A stretch of DNA of 11,071 nt from Thermoplasmata archaeon. Lineage in GTDB: Archaea > Thermoplasmatota > Thermoplasmata > Lutacidiplasmatales > UBA184. Shown piece by piece: positions 1 to 5,913 of the stretch. Numbering within the stretch: position 1 is the stretch's first letter; each line of letters begins with the position of its first letter. The notes under the pieces are model-generated. The model did no database searches, was not told the DNA's origin, and saw nothing but the letters and a program-made list of their open reading frames with translations. The stretch lies in assembly GCA_030044695.1 (NCBI GenBank), contig JASIDM010000006.1, positions 1-11,071 of the forward strand, given 5' to 3'. Both the position numbers and the translations under genes were made by a program.

Positions 1-500
1 TCGGCCAGGGCGCGGTCGAGCACGGCGCGCTGTCGGGGCGTCAGCTCGAACGGCGCGCCCGCCGTGGGACCGCGTCGGATCGAACGGACCTGGACGCTGG
101 AGCGACCCCGGCCGAGAGCCTCGATCAGGAGCTGGACCTTCCGGCGGGGGGCCAGCACTGTCCACAACGCGGTGCCGTTCTGGACGGGGAACGGAAACTG
201 ATGCGCGACCCTAACGCGTCGCAGGACCCGGACGAGCGTCCGTCCTCGGAAGAAGACCCGAAGGGACTCGGTGCCGTCCACCGTGCCGAGCGACTCGACG
301 TGGGTGACCCCGGCGAGGCGTCGCACCTCCTCGGCCCAGCTGACGGTCGGGGACCCTCGAAGGTGGACCTCGAACATGGTGAGCCGGTCCTCGAGCTCCA
401 TCCTGCCGCGCACCTCGACCGAGAGGTCCGGATGGCTTCGGGTCAATCTCTCCATCCACGAGCCCTTGGGAAGGCCGACGCGGAGCCGGCACGCGACCAC
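1..500 (-). CDS. HTH_10 (bacterio-opsin activator type) transcription regulator, 3' end cut by window edge
   Basis: Translating the minus strand gives an open frame running off the left edge. The last visible residues, FELTPRQRAVLDRALA (positions 51-4), match the first helix of the archaeal HTH_10 DNA-binding domain, which sits at the C terminus of Bat-like regulators. About 145 residues of mixed alpha/beta sequence precede it, starting VVACRLRVGLPKGSW, which resembles the opening strand of archaeal members. These proteins are presumed one-component transcription regulators; the ligand here is unknown. I chose GTG at 500-498 because third-position GC is near 50% just upstream (about 595-503) and high downstream. 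No Shine-Dalgarno or TATA box serves that GTG. The same frame stays open to an ATG at 641-639, which has a TATA-like CATATC centred 27.5 bases upstream, so a leaderless start with an Arg-rich 47-residue N-terminal extension is a real alternative. The family call is firm; the start is not. Confidence 0.75.
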   Translation of the reverse strand, partial: MVACRLRVGLPKGSWMERLTRSHPDLSVEVRGRMELEDRLTMFEVHLRGSPTVSWAEEVRRLAGVTHVESLGTVDGTESLRVFFRGRTLVRVLRRVRVAHQFPFPVQNGTALWTVLAPRRKVQLLIEALGRGRSSVQVRSIRRGPTAGAPFELTPRQRAVLDRALA

Positions 501-665
501 GTGCGGGCCGGGAGGCTGAGGGCGACGACGGGCTCGCCCTGACTCTCGAGCGGGGCGAGAACGTGAAGCGATCCTGGCTCCCCTCGATCGAGGTCTCCCG
601 CGCGTCGGCCCGGGGGCGCGGGCCCGGCGGTTGGTCCTCATGCCGCCTCGCACGGGCGTGGGCCC

Positions 666-671
666 CATATC
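666..671. promoter_or_regulatory. TATA-like element CATATC
   Basis: This is the most AT-rich point between the two divergent genes. On the minus strand its centre is 27.5 bases from an ATG (641-639) that is in frame with the HTH_10 regulator. On the plus strand it would start a transcript near 695, about 110 bases before the DUF488 gene. Direction is unresolved. Confidence 0.4.
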
Positions 672-792
672 ACGGATTCGAGGCGGGCGACGTCCGAGCG
701 AAACGTCTAGGGACACCCATCTTGAACCGAAGGGCGGTACGGCCACCAAGAGCCCGAAGTGGTCCGCAGGGCGCCTGCCCCCGGGATCCGAC

Positions 793-798
793 GGGAGG
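793..798 (+). promoter_or_regulatory. Shine-Dalgarno sequence fixing the DUF488 start
   Basis: GGGAGG lies 5 bases before the GTG at 804. It selects that start over an in-frame upstream GTG at 759, and fits the family's usual N terminus. Confidence 0.7.
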
Positions 799-803
799 CG
801 CGT

Positions 804-1154
804 GTGCTCCGCACCAAGAGGGCGTACGAGCCAGCCTCGCCGGACGACGGCGTGAGGATCTTGGTCGACCGGCTTTGGCCGCGGGGCCTGTCCAAGGAGG
901 AGGCCCGGCTCACCGCCTGGGACCGTGAGATCGCCCCGAGCGACGGGCTCCGACGATGGTTCGCCCACGACCCGGACCGCTACGACGGCTTCCGGAGCCG
1001 CTACCGCGCTGAGCTCGACGCTCACCGGCCGAGGCTGGTCTGGCTGGCCAACGAGAGTCGTCGGGGACCCGTGACCCTCGTCTACGCGGCGAAGGACGGA
1101 CGGCACAACAACGCCGCCGTACTGCAGGAGCTCCTGGAGGAGATCCTCCGGTGA
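804..1154 (+). CDS. DUF488 family protein, YeaO type
   Basis: A 116-residue soluble protein of the DUF488/YeaO family, whose biochemical function is not established. The hallmark ILVDRLWPRGLSKEE lies near residues 18-33, followed by a WDREIAPS segment, an FRSRYRAEL helix, and the C-terminal block TLVYAAKDGRHNNAAVL typical of E. coli YeaO (about 115 residues). Length and ends agree with a complete gene. The GTG start is set by GGGAGG five bases upstream. The stop codon overlaps the GTG of the downstream CLC gene by four bases (GTGA, 1151-1154), so the two are almost certainly cotranscribed and translationally coupled. Pairing with an anion channel/transporter suggests a role in the same physiological response, but nothing in the sequence says which. 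Confidence 0.9.
   Translation: MLRTKRAYEPASPDDGVRILVDRLWPRGLSKEEARLTAWDREIAPSDGLRRWFAHDPDRYDGFRSRYRAELDAHRPRLVWLANESRRGPVTLVYAAKDGRHNNAAVLQELLEEILR
1136..1144 (+). promoter_or_regulatory. Shine-Dalgarno sequence of the CLC gene
   Basis: GGAGGAGAT inside the end of the DUF488 gene lies 6 bases before the overlapping GTG at 1151, supporting internal initiation and coupling in the operon. Confidence 0.7.
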
Positions 1155-3097
1155 GCCCCGCGGGCGCGGCGACGAGCGGGTCCGGGGAACCCGCCACCCC
1201 GGATCCTCCTCCGACGCCAGCCCGACCGCGCCCGTTCCGCGAGCTCGGGGACTTCACCACGGTCGATCGGCGGACGGTCTACCTGGCCTCCGTAGCGGTG
1301 CTCGTCGGCGCGGTCGCGGCGGGGGTCGCCTTCCTCCTCCTCCGACTGATCGGCCTGATCACGAATCTCGCCTACTACGGTCGGTTCTCCTGGAGCTTCG
1401 TCTCCCCGGCCGGCAACCACCTCGGCTACCTCGCCCTCGCCGTGCCGGTCGTGGGCGGGGCGATCATCGGGGTGATGGCCCGCTTCGGCAGCGAGCGGAT
1501 CCGGGGCCACGGGATCCCCGAAGCGCTCGAGTCGATCCTGGTGAACAAGAGCAAGATCGACCCGCGCGTCACCGTCCTCAAGCCGATCTCCGCGGCCCTG
1601 TCGATCGGCACGGGGGGGCCGTTCGGCGCCGAGGGGCCGATCATCATGACCGGCGGGTCGCTCGGCTCGGTGTGGGGCCAGATGCTCCACCTCTCCGCCG
1701 CGGAGCGCAAGACGCTCCTCGTCGCGGGCGCGGCCGGGGGCATGGCCGCGACGTTCAACACGCCGGTCGCGGCGGTCCTGATCGCCGTCGAGCTGCTCCT
1801 GTTCGAATGGCGACCCCGAAGCCTCATCCCCGTCGGCGTCGCCTCGGGGGTGGCGACGATCGTGCGCTGGGAGCTCCTGGGGGCCGGGGCCCTCTTCCCG
1901 CTCCCCGAGAGCCCCGCGTCGACGGTGCCGATCATCGGCGGGGCGCTGCTGATCGGCCTCGTCGCGGGTGTGGTCGCGACCGTCCTCACGTTCGCCGTCT
2001 ATGCGTTCGAGGACCTCTACCGTAAGCTCCCGGTGCACTGGATGTGGTGGCCGGTGCTCGGCGGCCTGGTCATCGGCATCGGAGGGCTCGTGGATCCCCG
2101 CGTCCTCGGCGTCGGCTACGGGACGATCGACCTGCTGCTGGTCGGCGGATTGGGGGTCACCGCGGTGGTCCTCCTCCTGGCCACCAAGGCGGTCGTCTGG
2201 ACCGCCTCGCTCGGCTCGGGCACCTCCGGGGGGGTCCTGGCCCCGCTGCTCATGATGGGTGCCGCCGTCGGGACCCTGGTCGGGGGCGTCCTGCCGATAG
2301 CGAGCCCCACGTTCTGGGCGCTGATCTCGCTCGGGGCGATCCTCGGCGGCACGATGCGGGTCCCGTTCACGGGCGTCGTGTTCGCGCTCGAGCTCACCCA
2401 CGACCTCAACGTGCTGTTCCCCCTGTTTGTCGCCTGCCTCGCGGCCGAGGGGGTGACGGTCTTCACCCTACGGCGTTCGATCCTGACGGAGAAGATCGCC
2501 CGACGACGCGTGCACGTCGCGCGGGAGTACGCCGTCGATCCGCTGGAGGTCACGCCGGTGAAGGCGGTGATGCACACCGACCTGGTCCGCACACCGGCCG
2601 ACCTTGCCGTCGGCGAGGCGGCCCGGCTCTCGTCGGGCGCCCGCAACGGCCACGCGGGCCATCTGCTCGTGAACGCGGACGGGGTCCCCGGCGGCATCCT
2701 GACGCGACGGGAGGTCCTCACGTACCTCGGGGCGGGCGGCGACGCGGGCGCCCCTGTCCGCGGTATCGCGTCCACGTCCGCGGAGACGGTGGCGCCCGAT
2801 TATCCGCTGCGGACCGCGGCCGCGTTGCTCAGCGACCGAGACCGCGAGGCGATCCTCGTGGTGAAGGAGGACGACCCGTTGAGGGTCCTGGGCTACGTCG
2901 AACGCGAGGACATCTTCCGGGCCCGCGCCCTCGCCCTCCAGGACGAGCAGGAACGGGGCCGCACGCTGACGATCCCGCCCCTCACGTTCCCTGCCCCGGG
3001 GGGCCGTGTTACGGCCGCGGCTCGCGCGTGGAAGGCCCGCTTCGGCGGTCACGCCCGCAAGGACGTCGCTCAGGACGACCCAGAGGACCTGGAGTGA
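1151..3097 (+). CDS. CLC-family chloride channel/transporter with C-terminal CBS pair
   Basis: A 648-residue polytopic membrane protein of the voltage-gated chloride channel (CLC) superfamily. Visible signatures: GHGIP at 119-123 (family GSGIP), GPFGAEGPII at 156-165 carrying the gating glutamate E161 (family GREGP, here with Ala for Arg), SGTSGGVLAPLL at 356-367, and MRVPFTGVVFALELTHD at 402-418. About ten or more hydrophobic segments fill residues 45-440. A soluble C-terminal part contains two CBS-like units, about 470-528 and 535-598, which in other CLCs bind nucleotides and modulate gating. The N-terminal 30 residues are Pro/Ala-rich and probably disordered. At the position of the intracellular proton glutamate of ClC-ec1 (E203) I align L215, next to E214, so this may be a channel or an exchanger with a different proton path; the alignment is by eye. 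It is the second gene of the operon with DUF488, with a 4-base overlap. Confidence 0.93.
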   Translation: MSPAGAATSGSGEPATPDPPPTPARPRPFRELGDFTTVDRRTVYLASVAVLVGAVAAGVAFLLLRLIGLITNLAYYGRFSWSFVSPAGNHLGYLALAVPVVGGAIIGVMARFGSERIRGHGIPEALESILVNKSKIDPRVTVLKPISAALSIGTGGPFGAEGPIIMTGGSLGSVWGQMLHLSAAERKTLLVAGAAGGMAATFNTPVAAVLIAVELLLFEWRPRSLIPVGVASGVATIVRWELLGAGALFPLPESPASTVPIIGGALLIGLVAGVVATVLTFAVYAFEDLYRKLPVHWMWWPVLGGLVIGIGGLVDPRVLGVGYGTIDLLLVGGLGVTAVVLLLATKAVVWTASLGSGTSGGVLAPLLMMGAAVGTLVGGVLPIASPTFWALISLGAILGGTMRVPFTGVVFALELTHDLNVLFPLFVACLAAEGVTVFTLRRSILTEKIARRRVHVAREYAVDPLEVTPVKAVMHTDLVRTPADLAVGEAARLSSGARNGHAGHLLVNADGVPGGILTRREVLTYLGAGGDAGAPVRGIASTSAETVAPDYPLRTAAALLSDRDREAILVVKEDDPLRVLGYVEREDIFRARALALQDEQERGRTLTIPPLTFPAPGGRVTAAARAWKARFGGHARKDVAQDDPEDLE

Positions 3098-3329
3098 TCC
3101 GGGGCCGACGCTCCGCATCCCCCTCGACGGAGGAGCCCCGTGTCCGTAAGGCCACCCCCCCATCGCCAAGCCGACGTTCCCGGCCCGGTGCGCCCGGCAG
3201 CGGCCCGCCCGCGGTGAAGGTCTCGCCGCCTCAACAGGCCGGGCGTCCGGGCGGCCGTGTTCCCTCGGAACGCCGAGCGGTTCCACCACGGTCCGCGTCG
3301 CCGCGAGGTGACTCGTTCGGGCGGCCTGA
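3098..3329. other. Intergenic region between convergent genes
   Basis: A 232-base GC-rich stretch separates the CLC stop from the AbrB-like stop. I see no convincing gene, hairpin plus U-tract, or repeat. A 25-codon ORF starting GTG at 3139 follows a GGAGGAG but has Pro/Arg-rich composition typical of chance frames here. Confidence 0.5.
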
Positions 3330-3572
3330 TCAGCGCCGCGCCAGTGTCTTACGTCGGACCTCGTCCACCAACGACTGCGCCGAACGCTCTCGGCGACCGG
3401 GAAGCTCGCGCAGCGTCGGCTGGATCCACAGCGTGCTGCCGCGCACGACGGCATCCAGCTGTTGCCCGTCCGTCCAGCCGAGCTCCCGGACCCGCTTCGG
3501 GGGGATCGAGACGACCCAGCGGTAGTACGTCGTGCCCTGGTACACTCGGTTGACGACCTTGTGAACGCGCAT
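3330..3572 (-). CDS. AbrB/MazE/SpoVT-like swapped-hairpin DNA-binding protein
   Basis: An 80-residue protein whose residues 8-53 follow the AbrB-type swapped-hairpin pattern: a strand (YYRWVVSIPPKRVRELGW), a turn (TDGQQLD) and a second strand (AVVRGSTLWIQP). Such proteins bind DNA as dimers and act as transition-state regulators or antitoxins; no toxin gene is adjacent, so a free-standing regulator is more likely. The last 25 residues are basic and helical. The ATG at 3572 is preceded by GGGGAG five bases away, and a TATA island at 3621-3628 would place the transcript start near 3598, giving a leader of about 26 bases. That start would lie on the perfect palindrome at 3595-3610, which makes autoregulation plausible. 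It is divergent from the M29-like gene and shares its promoter island. The fold call is good; the target assignment is inference. Confidence 0.82.
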   Translation of the reverse strand: MRVHKVVNRVYQGTTYYRWVVSIPPKRVRELGWTDGQQLDAVVRGSTLWIQPTLRELPGRRERSAQSLVDEVRRKTLARR

Positions 3573-3596
3573 ACCGTCTCCCCGATCCGGTCGGCT

Positions 3597-3608
3597 TTAG
3601 AATTCTAA
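3597..3608. promoter_or_regulatory. Palindromic operator site 1, TTAGAATTCTAA
   Basis: This is the core of a perfect 16-base palindrome, CTTTAGAATTCTAAAG (3595-3610). It ends exactly 12 bases before the TATA box of the rightward M29-like gene, an activator-like position. For the leftward AbrB-like gene it covers the predicted transcription start, a repressor-like position. The same pattern recurs at 4883-4894 and 4915-4926. Confidence 0.7.
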
Positions 3609-3620
3609 AGTCTAACCACC

Positions 3621-3628
3621 TTATATAG
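3621..3628. promoter_or_regulatory. Shared TATA box, TTATATAG
   Basis: The clearest TATA element in the window. Its centre is 28.5 bases before the ATG of the M29-like gene at 3653, implying a leaderless or nearly leaderless message. TATATA is self-complementary, so it can also serve the leftward AbrB-like gene, with transcription from about 3598. Confidence 0.75.
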
Positions 3629-3652
3629 GTCTCGCGCCGATATCGCCACCAG

Positions 3653-4777
3653 ATGCTCCCGGAATACCCCGAAAAGAAGCGTCGGGCCTTCGCGAGGAAC
3701 CTCCTGCGTAACTCGTTGCGCCTCGCGCGCGGGGAGGACCTCCTGATCGAGACCTGGAGCGCCACCCTCCCGTGGGCCAACAGCCTCACGGTCGAGGCGC
3801 ACGCGCTCGGCGCGCGGGCCCTCCTGTCGGTCAAGGACGAGGAGGCCTACTGGCGGGGCCTGACGGACGGCCCCTCCGGTCAGCTCGGTCGCATCGGCGA
3901 CCACGAGTGGGCGGCCCTCAAGGCCTCGGACGCCTACGTCTGGCTCTACGGCCCGATGGACGCCGCCCGGGAGGAGGCGCTGCCCGCGGCCGCCTGCCGT
4001 CGGGCACAGTCCAACCAGCACGAACTGATGCGGGTGATCCAGAAGTACGGAGTTCGCACGATCCGGTGGGACCTCGGGCGGACCAGCGAGCTGTGGGCGC
4101 GTCGGTACGGTATCGACCTCGGCACCTGGAGGTCCGAGCTGATCGACGCGACGCTGTTCGACCCTAGGAAGATGCGGCGCGACGGTCGCGCGATCGCGGA
4201 CCGCCTGCGTCGAGGGACGGAGGCGACGGTCTCCCACCCCAACGGCACGGCCCTCACGCTGCGTCTCGCGCACCGCGCCCCCAAGGTCGACGACGGCGTG
4301 TTCGACGACGCGGACCTGAAGTCCGGCAACCTGATCATGATCGTCCCCTCGGGCGTGACGAGCGTGACGGTGAACGAGGTCCACGGCCAGGGGACGTTCG
4401 TGTCGAACGCCGTGGGCGTGCTCTACACCACCGACCGCGAGTTTCCGCTTCCCCCGGGACGCTGGACGTTCCGCGAGGGGTCGCTGGAGACCTTCGACTT
4501 TCCCGGCGCCCGCACCCTGCTGCGCCGGGAGCTCGAGCGGCTCGGACACCCGCGGGTTCGCTTGGGCCAGTTGTCCGTGGGGCTCAACCCTCAGATCGCC
4601 ACGATCCCGTTGCTCTTCGACCAAGCCCGGGGCAGGATCACCCTCGAGATCGGGCGGAACGCCTCGATGGGCGGCAAGAGCCGGCATCCGGGGATCATGG
4701 CGTTCCTCGACCTGGAGGGCGGCACGCTCGACATCGACGGCGAGCGCATCGTCAACCGCGGCCGGATCGTCGTCTAG
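3653..4777 (+). CDS. Divergent M29 (thermophilic aminopeptidase)-like protein
   Basis: A 374-residue soluble protein resembling archaeal M29 aminopeptidases: an N-terminal Rossmann-like half (RGEDLLIETWSATLPWANSL, a block near 94-125 ending AQSNQHELM), and a C-terminal half with VPSGVTSVTVNEVHGQGT (231-248), LGQLSVGLNPQI (304-315) and ITLEIGRNASMGGKSRHPG (329-347). The order of blocks matches the family, but several positions that hold metal ligands in known M29 enzymes look changed: Q306 where family members have the Glu of a GELGIG-like motif, T330 where they have the His of VHIALG, and no clear HxD pair near the end. So peptidase activity is doubtful; a related metal-dependent or non-catalytic role is possible. 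The ATG at 3653 is 28.5 bases from the TATA centre and has no Shine-Dalgarno, fitting leaderless translation. It is divergent from the AbrB-like regulator. Confidence 0.7.
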   Translation: MLPEYPEKKRRAFARNLLRNSLRLARGEDLLIETWSATLPWANSLTVEAHALGARALLSVKDEEAYWRGLTDGPSGQLGRIGDHEWAALKASDAYVWLYGPMDAAREEALPAAACRRAQSNQHELMRVIQKYGVRTIRWDLGRTSELWARRYGIDLGTWRSELIDATLFDPRKMRRDGRAIADRLRRGTEATVSHPNGTALTLRLAHRAPKVDDGVFDDADLKSGNLIMIVPSGVTSVTVNEVHGQGTFVSNAVGVLYTTDREFPLPPGRWTFREGSLETFDFPGARTLLRRELERLGHPRVRLGQLSVGLNPQIATIPLLFDQARGRITLEIGRNASMGGKSRHPGIMAFLDLEGGTLDIDGERIVNRGRIVV

Positions 4778-4882
4778 TGACGGCCCGGCAACGGGGTTCC
4801 CGAGCACCTGCGGTTTCCTTCCGGAGCGGCGAGGGTGGGGCCGACCCGAGTCCGATGGCCCGAACCGTGGCCGAGCCACGTT

Positions 4883-4894
4883 TTAGGATACTAA
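4883..4894. promoter_or_regulatory. Palindromic operator site 2, TTAGGATACTAA
   Basis: Second copy of TTAG-N-AT-N-CTAA, 32 bases centre to centre from site 3 (about three helical turns). It lies between the M29-like gene and the small ORF at 4969, in an AT-rich island that stands out from the surrounding GC-rich DNA. Confidence 0.6.
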
Positions 4895-4914
4895 GCCCAA
4901 CCCAAGTCCTGCTC

Positions 4915-4926
4915 TTAGTATGCTAA
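4915..4926. promoter_or_regulatory. Palindromic operator site 3, TTAGTATGCTAA
   Basis: Third copy of the motif. It ends exactly 12 bases before the TATA-like box at 4939-4946, the same spacing seen between site 1 and the TATA box at 3621. The repeated geometry argues for a regulator that touches the promoter from just upstream. Confidence 0.65.
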
Positions 4927-4938
4927 ACCTGCCACTGG

Positions 4939-4946
4939 TTAAGTAG
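4939..4946 (+). promoter_or_regulatory. TATA-like box TTAAGTAG
   Basis: Centred 26.5 bases before the ATG at 4969, with no Shine-Dalgarno between, so a leaderless transcript is predicted. Operator site 3 lies 12 bases upstream. Confidence 0.6.
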
Positions 4947-4968
4947 TTTCAACACCACACAGGTTAGC

Positions 4969-5322
4969 ATGCGCCGCGGGGGTGGGGGCGATCCTTCCTG
5001 GGACCCGACCTGGGAAGGCTCCTCAAGCCCACTGCACCGAACCCCCGCGGCGATTTTCCCGCTCCCGGGGGGATCCGGGGTCGCGGGCCCGCGATGGGTC
5101 CCGGCTCCCCTCGACACCGAGGACGACTCCGATGGACGTGAGGACGCCCCCTCGACCGCCGAGCGCCGTCGCTGGATCGCGCGTCGCTTGTCGGCGCGGG
5201 CGTCCGGGCTCGCGGGAGCCGCGAGCGCCGGCGACCGACCCGGCGACGCGCTCCAGGCCGGGGCGACCCTCGGTCCGCTCGAGATTCCTGCTGACGGCGC
5301 CGTTGACCCCCCACCGGCCTGA
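4969..5322 (+). CDS. Small protein of unknown function, leaderless
   Basis: A 117-residue ORF I do not recognise. Residues 1-48 are Gly/Pro/Trp-rich (DPSWDPTWEGSSSP at 8-21), 49-60 are acidic (DTEDDSDGREDA), 65-88 could form a basic amphipathic helix (RRRWIARRLSARASG), and the tail is Gly/Ala/Pro-rich. No signal peptide, membrane segment or cysteine is present. About 80% of its third codon positions are G or C, close to the clear genes here, but shadow frames in GC-rich DNA can also score well. The stronger support is upstream: a TATA-like box at leaderless spacing and two copies of the operator motif also found beside the AbrB-like/M29-like pair. It may be co-regulated with the M29-like gene. 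The composition is compatible with a disordered protein. Confidence 0.5.
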   Translation: MRRGGGGDPSWDPTWEGSSSPLHRTPAAIFPLPGGSGVAGPRWVPAPLDTEDDSDGREDAPSTAERRRWIARRLSARASGLAGAASAGDRPGDALQAGATLGPLEIPADGAVDPPPA

Positions 5323-5547
5323 CCCTCGGAACGAAGGTCGGGCCGGACCCGGGCGTCGACCCATCTCCGCAGGCGGCCACGGCGTCCCTCGGCGGGCGGT
5401 CGCTGCGGCGTACGATGCCTGAACCGGGTCTTCGCAGGGGCGCCGACAACGTCGCGGCCCGACCCTGCGGCAGGGCCCGGACGGAGGCGAACGGACCCTT
5501 TCGGCCGACCCGGACGATGCTGCCGGCGGGGTCGGTCGGCGTGTCAG
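5323..5547. other. Intergenic region between convergent genes
   Basis: 225 bases between the stops of two converging genes of unknown function. On the minus strand a frame through 5540-5400 has high third-position GC but no start codon and runs against the neighbouring gene's frame; I treat it as non-coding. No terminator-like hairpin with a T-run is visible. Confidence 0.4.
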
Positions 5548-5817
5548 CTACGCCTTGGCCCAATAATGATGCAGCGCGGTGTTCCCCGCCACGGTCCCGA
5601 GGGCCACGGCGTGGTCGAGGACCACGTGGGCGAAGAGCCGCCCGACCTCGTCGCTGCCGGGCATCGGCTTGGTGAAGCCGAACCCATCCTGCTTGAGGTC
5701 CTCCCAGAACCGCTCGGGAGTGATCGGGTGATCCTCGGTCCCCGCGGTGGCGGACCGGACGGCACACTCGAGCGCGCGTCCGATCAGGTCGTCGGCCTCC
5801 GGGTGCCGAAGCTGCAT
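5548..5817 (-). CDS. Hypothetical 89-residue protein, leaderless
   Basis: A complete small soluble protein I cannot assign to a family. It appears mostly helical, with DDLIGRALECAVRSATAG (9-26), PERFWEDLKQDGFGF (34-48) and EVGRLFAHVVLDHAVALGTVAGN (57-79), and ends HHYWAKA. It has four histidines and one cysteine but no obvious metal motif. Amino acid composition is ordinary, unlike the Arg/Pro-rich shadow frames around it, which supports a real gene. The ATG at 5817 has a TATA box (TAAATAGA, minus strand of 5838-5845) centred 24.5 bases upstream and no Shine-Dalgarno, so a leaderless transcript is likely. It is divergent from the amt leader ORF, with less than 100 bases between them. Confidence 0.72.
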   Translation of the reverse strand: MQLRHPEADDLIGRALECAVRSATAGTEDHPITPERFWEDLKQDGFGFTKPMPGSDEVGRLFAHVVLDHAVALGTVAGNTALHHYWAKA

Positions 5818-5837
5818 GTCCCAAGGTTGAGCTTGCG

Positions 5838-5845
5838 TCTATTTA
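5838..5845 (-). promoter_or_regulatory. TATA box of the 89-residue gene
   Basis: Reads TAAATAGA on the minus strand, centred 24.5 bases before the ATG at 5817; it predicts a leaderless message. Confidence 0.6.
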
Positions 5846-5884
5846 GCGCGGGTCGTCCGGTCCGGTCTCCCCTCCAAGCAGGGG

Positions 5885-5890
5885 TTTATC
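5885..5890 (+). promoter_or_regulatory. TATA box upstream of amt, TTTATC
   Basis: Centred 26.5 bases before the GTG at 5914, the start of a 29-codon ORF, rather than before the amt ATG at 6003. The amt message therefore probably begins at or very near 5914. Confidence 0.6.
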
Positions 5891-5913
5891 AACCGGCGGA
5901 CGGGAGCAGGTTC

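Larger units (their letters stand above)
501..803. other. Intergenic region between divergent genes
   Basis: About 300 bases without a supported gene if the HTH_10 protein starts at 500. It holds the TATA-like CATATC at 666-671 and a Shine-Dalgarno sequence at 793-798. On the minus strand, 590-500 has high third-position GC in a frame different from the HTH_10 frame, with no usable start codon; I could not turn that into a gene. The minus-strand ATG at 641 may extend the HTH_10 gene into this region. Confidence 0.5.

Noticed and set aside
1082..2401. Long minus-strand frame (439 codons) opposite the CLC gene
   Set aside because: Asp/Glu/Arg/Pro-rich composition without hydrophobic core, and it lies antisense to an unambiguous CLC gene; a typical shadow frame in high-GC DNA.
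3139..3216. 25-codon ORF with GGAGGAG before its GTG
   Set aside because: Pro/Arg-rich and without any promoter or recognised motif; likely chance.
3330..3572. AbrB-like protein as the antitoxin of a toxin-antitoxin pair
   Set aside because: No PIN, MazF or other toxin-like gene is adjacent; the neighbours are CLC and an M29-like protein.
3605..4879. Long minus-strand frame (424 codons) opposite the M29-like gene
   Set aside because: Charged, repetitive shadow composition; the plus strand has a family-matching protein with a TATA box at the right distance.
4963..4974. TTAGCATGCGCC as a fourth operator copy
   Set aside because: Only the left half matches TTAG-N-AT-N-CTAA; the right half is missing and it overlaps the start codon.
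4992..5017. Inverted repeat CCTTCC...GGAAGG early in the small ORF at 4969
   Set aside because: Only six base pairs with a 14-base loop and no further structure; I could not support an RNA element.
5400..5545. Minus-strand stretch with peptide-like composition (SIVRVGRKGPFASVRALP) after the 89-residue gene
   Set aside because: No start codon in frame, a different frame from the upstream gene, and no family match; a readthrough or frameshift would be needed.
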